DNA from: Gammaproteobacteria bacterium
Lineage (GTDB): Bacteria > Pseudomonadota > Gammaproteobacteria > UBA9339
Length of the DNA stretch: 64,000 nt
NCBI GenBank assembly: GCA_023480665.1
Contig: JAMCWR010000001.1
Location: 1 to 64,000 of the forward strand
Direction: 5' to 3'
Positions 52,158 through 61,762 of the stretch are shown piece by piece. The notes beneath the pieces were generated by a model. That model saw only the letters and a program-made list of their open reading frames with translations, was not told the DNA's origin and did not search any database. The stretch's first letter is position 1, and every line of letters begins with the position of its first letter. Made by a program: the position numbers and the translations under genes.

Positions 52158-54479
52158 TTAAAATAGCGATTCTTTGTCGCCGCTTTCATCAGTGCTGCTT
52201 TCGAACAATGGCGATGATAAACTTTGTGCTTTTGTAGTTGGCACTGTATCGCTAGTAAATAGTTCGAAGATAGCATTCTTTTGCCCTGGTTCAGCGAGGA
52301 GCCCAGTAGCAGGATCAATGCGTGCAGTAGTAATTCCCGCGGGTTGTTGCATAGAGCTTTCAGGTTTACCTGCGAGCGCAACTTCCATAAATTCCATCCA
52401 TATAGGCAAAGCAGCTTGTGCCCCATATTCATAAGTTGATTGCGGTTGATCAAACCCAAGCCAGACCGTTGCTACAATATCGCTATTGTACCCTGAAAAC
52501 CAAGCGTCATTTTGATCATTTGTTGTGCCAGTTTTTCCAGCAAGATCTCCACGATGCATGCTTGCGGCTTTATGTGCACTGCCATACAAAATAACATCTT
52601 TTAATGCGCTGGTGATTAAAAATGCATTTTGCGGTGTGATTACTCTTGGCGCAATAGGGTATTGATTTTTTCCAATTGCTTCAGGAATAGTGATTGGATT
52701 TACCACAAACAATGGTTTATTGTTTTGGTTCGCAATTACATTAATAAAAAATGGTGCAACTTTATAGCCACCATTTGCAAATACTGCATAGCCAGTAGCA
52801 AGTTTTAACGGTGTGATTACGCCAGTGCCAAGTGCCATCGAAGGTGTGCCTGGTACTTCAGCACCTGAAAAACCAAATTGCTTTAAATAATTTACTACGA
52901 ACGGAATTCCAGTTGCTTGCAATAAACGAATTGAGACTACATTGCGTGATTCAGTGAGCGCAATGCGTAAGCGCGTTGGCCCAGAAAATTTTTGGGTATC
53001 ATTTTGTGGTCGCCAAAAACTGTTAGTTGATAGATCGCGCATAACTATTGGCGCATCATTAATAACAGAAGCAAGAGTAAACCCTTTTGCTAAAGCTGCA
53101 GAATAGATAAATGGCTTAAATGCAGAGCCGGGTTGACGTTCAGCTTGAACTGCGCGATTGTAATTGCTATCCGCATAAGAAAAATAAAAACCACCACTAA
53201 GCGCCATAATTGCGCCATTTTTTGGATTAAGTACTACAATAGCGCCAGAAACTTTTGGTAGTTGTGCAAGAAGCCAATCATTATTTTGAGTTCTTTCAAC
53301 TCGAATTACATCGCCAGGATATAATGTAGGTCTGGCCCAAGCAAATCCTGCCTGCGGAATATTAATTACAGCGCCATTTGCAAGTAGTGCGGTAATATTT
53401 TGGCTATTCATATTGATAACTATGGCTGGAAATAAACCATTGTAAATAGGCATTTCATCAAGTTTATTCTTGAGGCTATTTTGATCAGCTAAAGCTAGAT
53501 GTTTTTCGGGCCCGCGATAACCATGACGGCGATCGTATGCTAATAAACCATCGCGTAAAGATTTATTTGCAGCAAGTTGTAGGTGTGAGTCAATAGTGGT
53601 GTAAATTTTTAAACCTAGTTCGTAAGCTTTATCTCCAAATTGCTCAAAGACAGCATTTCGTGCCATTTCTGCTACGTAAGGAGCTTCAAGTTCTGGGAGT
53701 AATTCATGGTAGTGAGTAATAATTGGCTGAGCAATTGCTGCTTTATATGCAGCACGATTAATGTGGCCATTTTCATACATGCGCAACAGCACATGATTTC
53801 TACGTTCTAAAGCAGATTTTGGATTAGTGATTGGGTTGTCTCGTGATGGTGCTTGTGGTAATCCAGCGAGCGTCGCAAGTTGTGCTAAATTTAATTCCTG
53901 TAATGGTTTGCCAAAATAAATTTGTGCCGCAGCAGCAACACCATAGGCGCGTTGGCCGAGGAAAATTTTATTTAAGTACAGCTCAAGAATTTCTTTTTTG
54001 CTAAAAGTTTTATCGAGTTTGAAGGCAAGTAAAATTTCATTTAATTTTCTGGTGAAAGTTTTGTCACGATTTAAGAAAAAATTACGTGCCACCTGCATGG
54101 TAATTGTGCTGGCACCCTGGCTTTTTTTACCAGATGCCATAACTACTTTTGCTGCGCGCACTAAGCTAATAAAATCTACGCCACGATGCTCGTAATAGCG
54201 CTGATCTTCAGTATCTAAAACTGCGTGAATTAAGAGTGGTGGCACATTATCCATAGTTACTGGGATACGTTTTTTTTCGCCAAATTCACCAATCAATTTA
54301 CCATCACTTGTGTAAATGCGCAGCGGAAATTGCATGCCAGTTTCTTTGATTTGGCTAACATCTGGAAGTTGAATGGCCATATAAAAATAAATACCGCCGA
54401 TTATAATTAATCCAGTAATAACCAAACTCATCAAACTTAGTGAGCTATTTTTTAGTAGAGATTTGAGAAGTTTAAACAT
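52158..54479 (-). CDS. mrcA: penicillin-binding protein 1A
   Basis: 773 residues. Bifunctional peptidoglycan synthase: N-terminal membrane anchor (about 15-35), GT51 glycosyltransferase with EDQRYYEHRGVD and TITMQVARNFFLNRD, an OB-like insert, and the transpeptidase with SxxK (PGSAFKPF), SxN (ESRNVVS) and KTGT (LAGKTGTTNDQND). It diverges from pilM, the classical gammaproteobacterial arrangement. Confidence 0.96.
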   Translation of the reverse strand: MFKLLKSLLKNSSLSLMSLVITGLIIIGGIYFYMAIQLPDVSQIKETGMQFPLRIYTSDGKLIGEFGEKKRIPVTMDNVPPLLIHAVLDTEDQRYYEHRGVDFISLVRAAKVVMASGKKSQGASTITMQVARNFFLNRDKTFTRKLNEILLAFKLDKTFSKKEILELYLNKIFLGQRAYGVAAAAQIYFGKPLQELNLAQLATLAGLPQAPSRDNPITNPKSALERRNHVLLRMYENGHINRAAYKAAIAQPIITHYHELLPELEAPYVAEMARNAVFEQFGDKAYELGLKIYTTIDSHLQLAANKSLRDGLLAYDRRHGYRGPEKHLALADQNSLKNKLDEMPIYNGLFPAIVINMNSQNITALLANGAVINIPQAGFAWARPTLYPGDVIRVERTQNNDWLLAQLPKVSGAIVVLNPKNGAIMALSGGFYFSYADSNYNRAVQAERQPGSAFKPFIYSAALAKGFTLASVINDAPIVMRDLSTNSFWRPQNDTQKFSGPTRLRIALTESRNVVSIRLLQATGIPFVVNYLKQFGFSGAEVPGTPSMALGTGVITPLKLATGYAVFANGGYKVAPFFINVIANQNNKPLFVVNPITIPEAIGKNQYPIAPRVITPQNAFLITSALKDVILYGSAHKAASMHRGDLAGKTGTTNDQNDAWFSGYNSDIVATVWLGFDQPQSTYEYGAQAALPIWMEFMEVALAGKPESSMQQPAGITTARIDPATGLLAEPGQKNAIFELFTSDTVPTTKAQSLSSPLFESSTDESGDKESLF

Positions 54480-54674
54480 AAATTAGCTTCGTATTATGGC
54501 GCGATGCATATTTAAACGCAATCCAAAATTCTGTTTACCGCAATTTTCCCCGTATTGCCGCGCGATTATAAACTCTTAAACTTAACGGATACTTAAGCAA
54601 GGTTTTTTCCTGCAAAATTTTTAACTTTTTGATTTTATTGATTATTTTTTATACATGTTTTGGGAGTATAGATT
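54480..54674. other. divergent promoter region mrcA / pilM
   Basis: 195 bases between two divergent genes. On the pilM side TTGATT and TATACA are 15 bases apart, a weak promoter candidate; GGGAG is the pilM ribosome site. No CRP-S-like site is obvious. Confidence 0.4.
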
Positions 54675-55616
54675 ATGTGGCTAAGAAAAATGTTAAAACG
54701 GGATTCTGGGCTAGTCGGAATTGATATCGCCTTTGATGCAATACGGATAATTGAATTAAGTAAGATGCGAAAATCTTATAAAGTTGAGAACTGGGCAAAT
54801 GTTGAGTATCAATCATTAGTTGATCACAAAGATACAGATAATATTATCGCTAGCCTTAAATTTGCGTTAGAAGAGGCAAAGTCGCAGTCAAAAAATGCGG
54901 CAATAGCTTTAGCGCATTCAGCTTTAATTAACAAATTTATAATGTTACCAAAAGAGATTTGCCAAAAAAATCTTGATGATTTTTTAGAATTTAATATCGA
55001 AAAATATATTGGCTATTCGGCTGCTAAAGTTAGTTTTGACTATCAAATGGTTGAGCAAGATGCAGATCGAGAAAAAATTAAAATTGAAGTTGCAGCGGTT
55101 AAACGCGAATGTATTGAAAGATGTATTGCCATATTAGAGGGGGCGAATTTAAAACCAAAATTTATCGACATGAATGCATATGCATTAGCGCGCGCAGCAA
55201 AATTTGAATTGCCAAACATTAAAGGTGTAATGGTAATAGTAAATATTGAGCAGAATAATTTATTGCTCGTTGCGCTTGATGGTGAAAAAATGATTTATGC
55301 AAATGAAATAGCATTGGCTGAAAAATCTTGCCAAGATACAGCAAAAATTTACACAGAAATTAAATCCGCAATTGAGCTATTTAACTCAGCAGCACATTCA
55401 CCAATCTCGTGTTTTGTTTTGGGTGGCATGGTCAGTGGCATCGACAATTTAGTTTTGCAGGTAGATAAATTAAATGTTGGTGAAGTGCGCGTTGCAAATC
55501 CCTTTAAACTTTTGCAGTTTGCTGCGCATATAAATCAAGCCGAATTTATGCAAAAAGCAAATTCGATGTTGATTAGTTTTGGGTTGGCGCTGAGGAGGTT
55601 TAATCGTGAATATTAA
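54675..55616 (+). CDS. pilM: type IV pilus/competence protein PilM
   Basis: 313 residues, actin-like ATPase fold. N-terminal GLVGIDIAFDAIRIIEL replaces the usual phosphate-1 loop; VMVIVNIEQNNLLLVAL and CFVLGGM mark the later actin-like elements. PilM sits on the cytoplasmic face and binds the N-terminus of PilN. It overlaps pilN by 11 bases. Also named ComA/HofM in competence-only clusters. Confidence 0.9.
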   Translation: MWLRKMLKRDSGLVGIDIAFDAIRIIELSKMRKSYKVENWANVEYQSLVDHKDTDNIIASLKFALEEAKSQSKNAAIALAHSALINKFIMLPKEICQKNLDDFLEFNIEKYIGYSAAKVSFDYQMVEQDADREKIKIEVAAVKRECIERCIAILEGANLKPKFIDMNAYALARAAKFELPNIKGVMVIVNIEQNNLLLVALDGEKMIYANEIALAEKSCQDTAKIYTEIKSAIELFNSAAHSPISCFVLGGMVSGIDNLVLQVDKLNVGEVRVANPFKLLQFAAHINQAEFMQKANSMLISFGLALRRFNREY

Positions 55617-56127
55617 TCTATTGCCCTGGGGGCAGATTTGCGTAGAGCGTCAAAAATATTTTACAAAGCAATATTTATGTTTGGTGGTTTTGCTTACAGT
55701 TTTTGCCATGTTTGCTTGGCGAGTAATTCTTGAGCAAAAGATCGGAAGCGTGAGAGGGCTCAATACAAAATTAGAACAAGAATTGAATATGAAAAAAACA
55801 ATGGTACAAGAAGCCATGATTATTAAAGAGAAAGCCCAGTATCTTAAAAATTTGAATCAAAAAATTTTAGCAACCAAAACCCTGCAAGCGCAGAGTTTGC
55901 AAATTTTAACCGCCATAAGCCATGCAACTTTTAACGATGCCTACTTAATTGAAATTACCAAAAGTGCTGGAGAAGTAACTATCAATGGCAAGGCAAATTC
56001 AATTACAAGTTTAGTAAAATTTTTGCAGAAGATATTGGCGACAAACTTTTTTGTCACAGCTGCAGTGCAAGAGATAAAAAGCAATATAACTGGTGCATAT
56101 GATTTTAAGATCAACATTAATATCTAA
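55606..56127 (+). CDS. pilN: type IV pilus/competence protein PilN
   Basis: 173 residues from a GTG start with GAGGAGG upstream. The start NINLLPWG is the PilM-binding motif. One membrane segment at about 24-42, then a periplasmic coiled coil (45-85) and a ferredoxin-like domain. Overlaps both pilM and pilO, so translation is coupled. Confidence 0.9.
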   Translation: MNINLLPWGQICVERQKYFTKQYLCLVVLLTVFAMFAWRVILEQKIGSVRGLNTKLEQELNMKKTMVQEAMIIKEKAQYLKNLNQKILATKTLQAQSLQILTAISHATFNDAYLIEITKSAGEVTINGKANSITSLVKFLQKILATNFFVTAAVQEIKSNITGAYDFKININI

Positions 56128-56965
56128 ATCTAAATTAATTGCAATATATTTGTTTCTCGTAGTTATTGGGTATGTATTGATAGTTCATACAGAAACTATG
56201 AAGCTATCTTTGTTGCTGCAACGCAAAGAAACATTAAGAGCAAGCTTAGAGCAACTCAATCAAGAGATAAAAGTAGCTGCGTCAACCGAAAATTATATAT
56301 CAGCACAAAAAACTCTGACAGCCGATGCTACTAAACTTACGCGTAATGTAAATGAGAGTGATTTTCTTGCAGAAATTGGCAACCTAGCTCGCACAAGTGA
56401 TGTTGAAATTCTTACGCTTGCGCCAGGGCCAAATAAAATTAGCGAAATATTTAATATTTATCCGTTCCAAATAGTACTTCTTGGTTCGTATGCAGCATTG
56501 ACAAAATTTGTCGATTTACTTTTAGAAAATAATTATTTTTTTACGTTACCAAATTTTAATTTAAAGGTTGATCCAAATAATCAAATTTTTACTGAGCAAA
56601 TATTATTAACTGGCACTATTGTTGGTTACACGCTAACTAATTTTGACCCAAAAATGATCCAATATCGCGAGCCGCCAAAGCGCTCGAAAAAATCTTTTTT
56701 GAGTTTGCGTAACCCCTTTTTAGCACAACCTACAAATTCGAAGAAGCTAAATTTGCAGGATCAGGCTCTTTTAGCCAACCTCAAATTTATTGGCAATATT
56801 AATGCGGCGAAGAAAGATTTAGCCATAGTGAGTGATGGCGAGGGCAGAATATATCAACTAACCGTTGGCGACCACATTGGCTTACATCAAAGCAGAATTT
56901 TACGGATTAGTAATGCTGGTATCTATACAGAAAACGCCGAGGATAATCTGTTACTGGGAAACTAA
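56099..56965 (+). CDS. pilO: PilO with fused PilP-like C-terminal domain
   Basis: 288 residues (ATG 56099; GTG 56093 possible). One membrane helix (about 14-32), coiled coil, and a PilO periplasmic domain to about 185 (FVDLLLENNYFFTLPNFNL). The last 70 residues, LLANLKFIGNINAAKKDLAI then GRIYQLTVGDHIG, read like the beta domain of PilP, which normally is a separate lipoprotein. There is no separate pilP before pilQ, so a PilO-PilP fusion is likely. The fusion would tether the inner-membrane complex directly to the secretin. Confidence 0.8.
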   Translation: MILRSTLISKSKLIAIYLFLVVIGYVLIVHTETMKLSLLLQRKETLRASLEQLNQEIKVAASTENYISAQKTLTADATKLTRNVNESDFLAEIGNLARTSDVEILTLAPGPNKISEIFNIYPFQIVLLGSYAALTKFVDLLLENNYFFTLPNFNLKVDPNNQIFTEQILLTGTIVGYTLTNFDPKMIQYREPPKRSKKSFLSLRNPFLAQPTNSKKLNLQDQALLANLKFIGNINAAKKDLAIVSDGEGRIYQLTVGDHIGLHQSRILRISNAGIYTENAEDNLLLGN

Positions 56966-56966
56966 T

Positions 56967-58217
56967 ATGCATCGAATGTGTCAAAAATATTTATTTATTG
57001 GGTTGATTCTGTTTAGTTTATTGCTTTTACCAAATTTAGCAGCTAAAGCGATAGATAACCAAGCACATCAATCGCCATTAATTTCGCTTAATTTTCAAAA
57101 AATCTCTGTGCGCAATATTTTACAGATTCTTGCTGAACATACAGGTAAAAATATTATTTTAAGCGATAAAATTACTGGCGATATTAGTTTACATTTAGAA
57201 AACGTAACTTGGCAGCATGCGTTTCAAGTAATTTTGGCAACGCGTGGTTTGGCAAAAAAAGAAAGTGGCACTATTATTTTTGTCGCACCTTTAAACGAAA
57301 TGACGAATTTAGAGCAAACCGCGCAGCAATTTACTGAACCTGCAACTATTGGGTTAAAATATGCTTCTGCCGAAGAATTAGCGAAAGCTTTAAAGCCATC
57401 CGGGTTATTATCTGCTAATGCTGGTGTTGGCGCAGATCAACGCACCAATACTTTGATTGTTGCAGATCAGCCGACGAAAGTTCTTGGGGTAAAGCAGCTA
57501 TTGCAGGCAATTGATACGCCAGTCAAGCAAGTGATGATTACTGCAAAAATTGTTAGCGCTGATGATAATTTTTCGCGGGAGCTCGGGGTTAAATTTGGCA
57601 CACTAAATAATAATAGCATCGCAAACATAAACAATGGTAGAAATGATTTGAATTCTGTGGCGCCAGCTTTTAATCCAGGTCAATTTGATTTTACGCTAGC
57701 CAAGCTTGAAAATGATGTGGCATTGAATTTGGAATTAACAGCGCTTGAAAATGAAGGGCGGGGTTCGGTGATTTCAAGCCCAAAACTATTAACCCTAGAT
57801 CGCCAGGCTGCTTATATTGAATCAGGCTCTGAGATTCCATATCAAGAAAAATCAAATTATGGAGCAACTAGCGTCGCATTTAAAAAAGCGGTATTAAGCT
57901 TAAAAGTTACGCCAGAAATTATTAGCAAAAATAAAATAAATCTAATTTTACAATTAAATCAAGATAAAGTGGCACAATTGAATGTAAATGGTGTACCTGC
58001 AATTGATACCAGGCAAATTCAAACTCAAGTTTTAGTGAATAATGGCGAGACCGTAGTTTTGGGTGGGATTTATGAATGGTCAAAAAGCAAAGCAAAAACC
58101 AGCATGCCATTTATTAATAAAATACCAATTGTTGGCAGCATATTTCAGAGTAGCGAAACAAAGCTTGAGCGCAAAGAATTATTAATGTTTATCACCCCGA
58201 GAATTATCGCAGATTGA
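56967..58217 (+). CDS. pilQ: short secretin PilQ/HofQ/ComE type
   Basis: 416 residues from ATG 56967 (an upstream start at 56865 would sit inside pilO). Signal peptide, cleavage likely near LAAKA. An STN/N0 domain follows (FQKISVRNILQILAEHTGKN), then N1 and the secretin core with SSPKLLTLDRQAAYIESG and VVLGGIYEW, ending IPIVGSIFQSSET. It lacks the AMIN domains of standard PilQ (about 700 residues) and matches HofQ/ComE size. Outer-membrane pore for pilus or DNA passage. Confidence 0.9.
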   Translation: MHRMCQKYLFIGLILFSLLLLPNLAAKAIDNQAHQSPLISLNFQKISVRNILQILAEHTGKNIILSDKITGDISLHLENVTWQHAFQVILATRGLAKKESGTIIFVAPLNEMTNLEQTAQQFTEPATIGLKYASAEELAKALKPSGLLSANAGVGADQRTNTLIVADQPTKVLGVKQLLQAIDTPVKQVMITAKIVSADDNFSRELGVKFGTLNNNSIANINNGRNDLNSVAPAFNPGQFDFTLAKLENDVALNLELTALENEGRGSVISSPKLLTLDRQAAYIESGSEIPYQEKSNYGATSVAFKKAVLSLKVTPEIISKNKINLILQLNQDKVAQLNVNGVPAIDTRQIQTQVLVNNGETVVLGGIYEWSKSKAKTSMPFINKIPIVGSIFQSSETKLERKELLMFITPRIIAD

Positions 58218-58270
58218 CAACTAAGTAAAAGCATTTATTATGAATAAACAACCTAACTGCAAACCATATT

Positions 58271-58507
58271 ATGGCAAACAAAAAACAAACTAAATCTGAT
58301 TTTGAAACTGCGCTAGCAGAATTAACAGAAATTGTTACAGCAATGGAAGAGGGCGGTCTTTCACTTGAAGATTCTATAAAACGTTTTGAGCGTGGTGTAG
58401 TTTTAATTCACCAATGCCAAAAAGTTTTAAAAGATGCTGAGCAAAAAGTGCAAATCTTAAAAAATATCGAGCAAAATGCTTTAGAAGATTTTACAGTAGA
58501 AGAATAA
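58271..58507 (+). CDS. xseB: exodeoxyribonuclease VII small subunit
   Basis: 78 residues. The family pattern is clear: DFETALAELTEIVTAMEEGG, LSLEDSIKRFERGVVLI and CQKVLKDAEQKVQIL. Forms exonuclease VII with XseA, which is not in the window. ispA follows after two bases, a conserved pair. Confidence 0.96.
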   Translation: MANKKQTKSDFETALAELTEIVTAMEEGGLSLEDSIKRFERGVVLIHQCQKVLKDAEQKVQILKNIEQNALEDFTVEE

Positions 58508-58509
58508 AT

Positions 58510-59394
58510 ATGGATTTCTCCAAATATTTAGAAAGTCGCCGTTCCCAGTTAAATTTAAGGCTAGCTGCAACTTTACCGTCAACAACTAATTATCCGCAAA
58601 ATTTAGCAAAAGCCATGCGTTATTCAGTATTGCAAAATGGCAAACGCTTGCGGCCGCTTTTAGTTTATACCGCCGGTGAAGTTTTTGCTGCTGATGCAAA
58701 AGTTTTAGATATCCCAGCGTGCGCTATAGAGTTATTGCATGTTTTCTCTTTAGTGCATGATGATTTGCCAGCCATGGATAACGATGATTTGCGTCATAAT
58801 CAGCCGACATGTCACAAAGCTTTTGGTGAGGCAACTGCAATATTGACCGGGGACGCACTGCTCGCATTAGCATTCCAAATTATCGCAGACCAAAAGACTT
58901 TACCAAAAAATATAAGGCTGGATTTAATTGAAGTGCTTGGGGAGGCTAGTGGGTTTTTTGGCATGTGTGGCGGCCAAGATGCTGATATGCATGCAGCTAA
59001 TACCATTGTTGACCTACCAAGTTTAGAAAAAATGTATCAGCTAAAAACTGGAGCTTTAATTATTGCTAGTTTAAAAATTGGTGTGCTTGCTGCCGCTGTA
59101 ACCGACGCATCGATTTTGCATAAAATTACTCAAGTTGGTAAAAATCTAGGCCTGGCTTTCCAAATTCAAGATGATTTACTTGATTTTGAAGGCGAAAGTA
59201 CACATGTTGGTAAACAGGTGAAAAAAGATCTTTTAAAAGGCAAGCAAACTTACCCAGCTTTTGTCGGAGTTTCTGCAGCAAAAACAAAAGTTCGAGAGTT
59301 GTTTTTAGCTACGAACGAAATATTAGATACGTTGCCAGTTGATACTGAGCTATTAAAATTATTAATCGTTAGTATCGAGCAGCGCGATTTTTAA
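58510..59394 (+). CDS. ispA: farnesyl diphosphate synthase
   Basis: 294 residues. Condenses IPP with DMAPP and GPP to farnesyl-PP. First Asp-rich motif LVHDDLPAMDND, second FQIQDDLLDFEG; NGKRLRPLLVY and GGQDADM also fit. Short-chain type by the residues before the first motif. Operon xseB-ispA-comF (six-base gap to comF). Confidence 0.95.
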   Translation: MDFSKYLESRRSQLNLRLAATLPSTTNYPQNLAKAMRYSVLQNGKRLRPLLVYTAGEVFAADAKVLDIPACAIELLHVFSLVHDDLPAMDNDDLRHNQPTCHKAFGEATAILTGDALLALAFQIIADQKTLPKNIRLDLIEVLGEASGFFGMCGGQDADMHAANTIVDLPSLEKMYQLKTGALIIASLKIGVLAAAVTDASILHKITQVGKNLGLAFQIQDDLLDFEGESTHVGKQVKKDLLKGKQTYPAFVGVSAAKTKVRELFLATNEILDTLPVDTELLKLLIVSIEQRDF

Positions 59395-59400
59395 AAAATT

Positions 59401-60105
59401 ATGTCATCTTTTTTGGATTTATTATTTCCGCGCATTTGTGTTTTATGTAAAGCCCCAAGCAAACGAGATTTTGATCTTTGCCTTGGGTGCGAGCATGAAT
59501 TACCTCATATAAAATTTTCCTGTGAGCAATGTGGCTTGCCTTTGGCTGTAAATCAAGCACAATGCGGTAGTTGTTTAACTGATCCGCCAGCATTTAATGC
59601 TACAAAATCCCTGTTTTTTTATGAAGCACCAATTGATTCTTTGGTGCTTGCCTTAAAATTTAATAATAATCTATTATACGCGAATTTATTTGGTGAGTTG
59701 CTTGCACTGCATTTACAAGGTTATTATCACAATAGAAAACTTCCAGAGGTAATTATTCCCGTACCATTGCATAGGGATAGGTTACGTGAGCGTGGTTACA
59801 ACCAAGCGCTTGAAATTGCGCGGCCAGTAGCAAAAAAGCTAAATATCCAAATTAATAAATTCAGTTGCGTGCGTTTTAAAAATACATTGCAACAAAGCGC
59901 ATTGGCTTTTTCAGAGAGAAAGCAAAATATAAAAGATGCTTTTGCTGTTGTAAAACCGCTACACGCCAAATATGTAGCAATAATTGATGATGTAGTTACC
60001 ACGGGCTATACCGTGAATGAATTTAGTAAATCATTACGCCAAGCCGGTGCCGAGAAAATTGATGTTTGGTGTGTAGCGCGTACACCACAAAAGAATAATT
60101 GTTAA
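59401..60105 (+). CDS. comF: ComF family protein
   Basis: 234 residues. N-terminal zinc finger: CVLCKAPS and CLGCEHE, then CEQCGLPL and CGSC. The C-terminal part is a phosphoribosyltransferase fold with IPVPLHRDRLRERGYNQA and the PRPP loop VAIIDDVVTTGYTVNEF. Needed for DNA uptake in several competent bacteria, perhaps with single-stranded DNA handling. It sits just past the pilM-Q cluster, as comF does in Haemophilus. Confidence 0.93.
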   Translation: MSSFLDLLFPRICVLCKAPSKRDFDLCLGCEHELPHIKFSCEQCGLPLAVNQAQCGSCLTDPPAFNATKSLFFYEAPIDSLVLALKFNNNLLYANLFGELLALHLQGYYHNRKLPEVIIPVPLHRDRLRERGYNQALEIARPVAKKLNIQINKFSCVRFKNTLQQSALAFSERKQNIKDAFAVVKPLHAKYVAIIDDVVTTGYTVNEFSKSLRQAGAEKIDVWCVARTPQKNNC

Positions 60106-60150
60106 TAAAATTTGTTAAAGATTTTTTATATAAAACAAAATTAAATTTGA

Positions 60151-61674
60151 TTATTGATTTTTTATTTTTGGGAAACTCAAAGTAAATTTTGTGAATTCAC
60201 CTTGTTTAGTAGTGCATGTGATATCGCCACCATATGATTGCATGATGATTTTGCAAAAAGCCAAACCTAATCCTGAACCATTGGTTTGATTGCTTTCAAA
60301 TTGCTTGAATAATTTTGGCAGATACTCTGTAGAAATACCGGTGGCAGTATCGGTGAAATACATGTAATTAAAATCACCTTGCGCAGGGGTGTCGAGAGAG
60401 ATGGTGATATTACCTTTGCCGGCTTCCTTGATAAAGTGGATCGAATTTTTTAATAAATTAAATACCACGTGCTTGGTGAAAATTTGATCGCCGGTATAAA
60501 GAAAATCTTTCGAATCATCAAAATTGACCAACTTGATTTCGTTTGTTACAAACGGATATTCATTTAGCGCTTCTTTGATATTAGCTTTAATTGAATAATG
60601 TCTATTGTAAACCGTAGTAATTTTGCCGTCCGCAGATTTTTGCAGTTTAAGCAGTAACATGTTAATTACATGGTTTGCCGCAGTGATTGAGTATTTAATA
60701 TTTTTGGCATATTTTTGTGATTCAAATAATTCATTTGTTTGCGGCTGATAAAGTAATTTTGCATGTAGAGAATTAATACAGCGTTGGAGTAAGTCTAGAT
60801 TAATTCCGATTGTGGCTAATGGCGTACGCAGCTCATGCGCAATACTGCCAGCAAGCATTTTTAAATTCAGCGCAGTTTTTTCAACTGATTCTTTTTCAAC
60901 CTGTAGACTTCTTGCCTTTTTTTGATCTGATATATCAAAAGAAAAACCGATTAAGCCGATTACATTATTGTTTTCATCAAATAATGGAGCCTTGCGTGAA
61001 AGATAGGGGATGTTTTTATTATTGATCTCTTCAAAAGCCTGTTCTTGTCGATTCTGGATGACAAGAAGGTCATTTTGTTGGCATGCTTCAGCGGCTTCTG
61101 GCGGCAGTAAATCATAATTATCTTTCCCAATTAAATCGTTGGGTGAACTAAAGTTCAGCATTTCAGCCTGTTTTTTATTGCAGCCGAGCACACGCATATT
61201 TAAATCTTTCCAATAAACATTCCCAGGTAAGGCATCAATGATTTGTTGTAAAGTAAGTTCAGTTTGTTTTTTTGCAAAAGAGTATTCGGATAGTTGTTGT
61301 TTATATGTTGTGATGTCAAATGAAATCCCGGCGAGACCAACGATTTCATTGTTTTGATTTACCAGCGGTACTTTGTGCGATAAGTAAATATGAATTGAAC
61401 CGTCTTCAACGGGAAACGATTCCTCAACTGTTTGTGGAATGCCATTTTCAATGATTTGATTATTTACCTTAATAATAGCTGCGGCAATTTCGGGTGGAGC
61501 AAGATCGTAAACTGAGCGACCAATAATTTCGTTTCTTGATTTTAAGCCAAGAGCAACCGCTTGTTCGTCATTACAACCAAGAAAAATATTGTTTCGATCC
61601 AACCAATAAACATGCGCTGGTAGATTAGCAAGAATCGTTTCAGGATCAATTTGGAACTGAAATTGTTTTTCCAT
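60151..61674 (-). CDS. PAS-PAS sensor histidine kinase
   Basis: 507 residues from ATG 61674. Two tandem PAS domains that resemble each other (HVYWLDRNNIFLGCN; NVYWKDLNMRVLGCN) at about 10-130 and 145-265. HisKA follows with the phospho-acceptor His in SIAHELRTPLATI (about 285). The HATPase_c has VFNLLKNSIHF (N box), DTATGIS (G1) and GSGLGLAFCKIIM (G2). No membrane segment, so a cytosolic sensor. No response regulator gene is adjacent. Confidence 0.92.
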   Translation of the reverse strand: MEKQFQFQIDPETILANLPAHVYWLDRNNIFLGCNDEQAVALGLKSRNEIIGRSVYDLAPPEIAAAIIKVNNQIIENGIPQTVEESFPVEDGSIHIYLSHKVPLVNQNNEIVGLAGISFDITTYKQQLSEYSFAKKQTELTLQQIIDALPGNVYWKDLNMRVLGCNKKQAEMLNFSSPNDLIGKDNYDLLPPEAAEACQQNDLLVIQNRQEQAFEEINNKNIPYLSRKAPLFDENNNVIGLIGFSFDISDQKKARSLQVEKESVEKTALNLKMLAGSIAHELRTPLATIGINLDLLQRCINSLHAKLLYQPQTNELFESQKYAKNIKYSITAANHVINMLLLKLQKSADGKITTVYNRHYSIKANIKEALNEYPFVTNEIKLVNFDDSKDFLYTGDQIFTKHVVFNLLKNSIHFIKEAGKGNITISLDTPAQGDFNYMYFTDTATGISTEYLPKLFKQFESNQTNGSGLGLAFCKIIMQSYGGDITCTTKQGEFTKFTLSFPKIKNQ

Positions 61675-61762
61675 AAGCAAACTCAAAACATATCCAATGT
61701 TTAATAATAAAACTATTTTACCTTAAAAAGTATATTTTTTGAAGATAAATTAAAAATAAATA

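Noticed and set aside
52127-52459. 110-codon minus-strand frame overlapping the end of mrcA
   Set aside because: It lies inside the well-supported PBP1A gene in another frame and shows no family motif.
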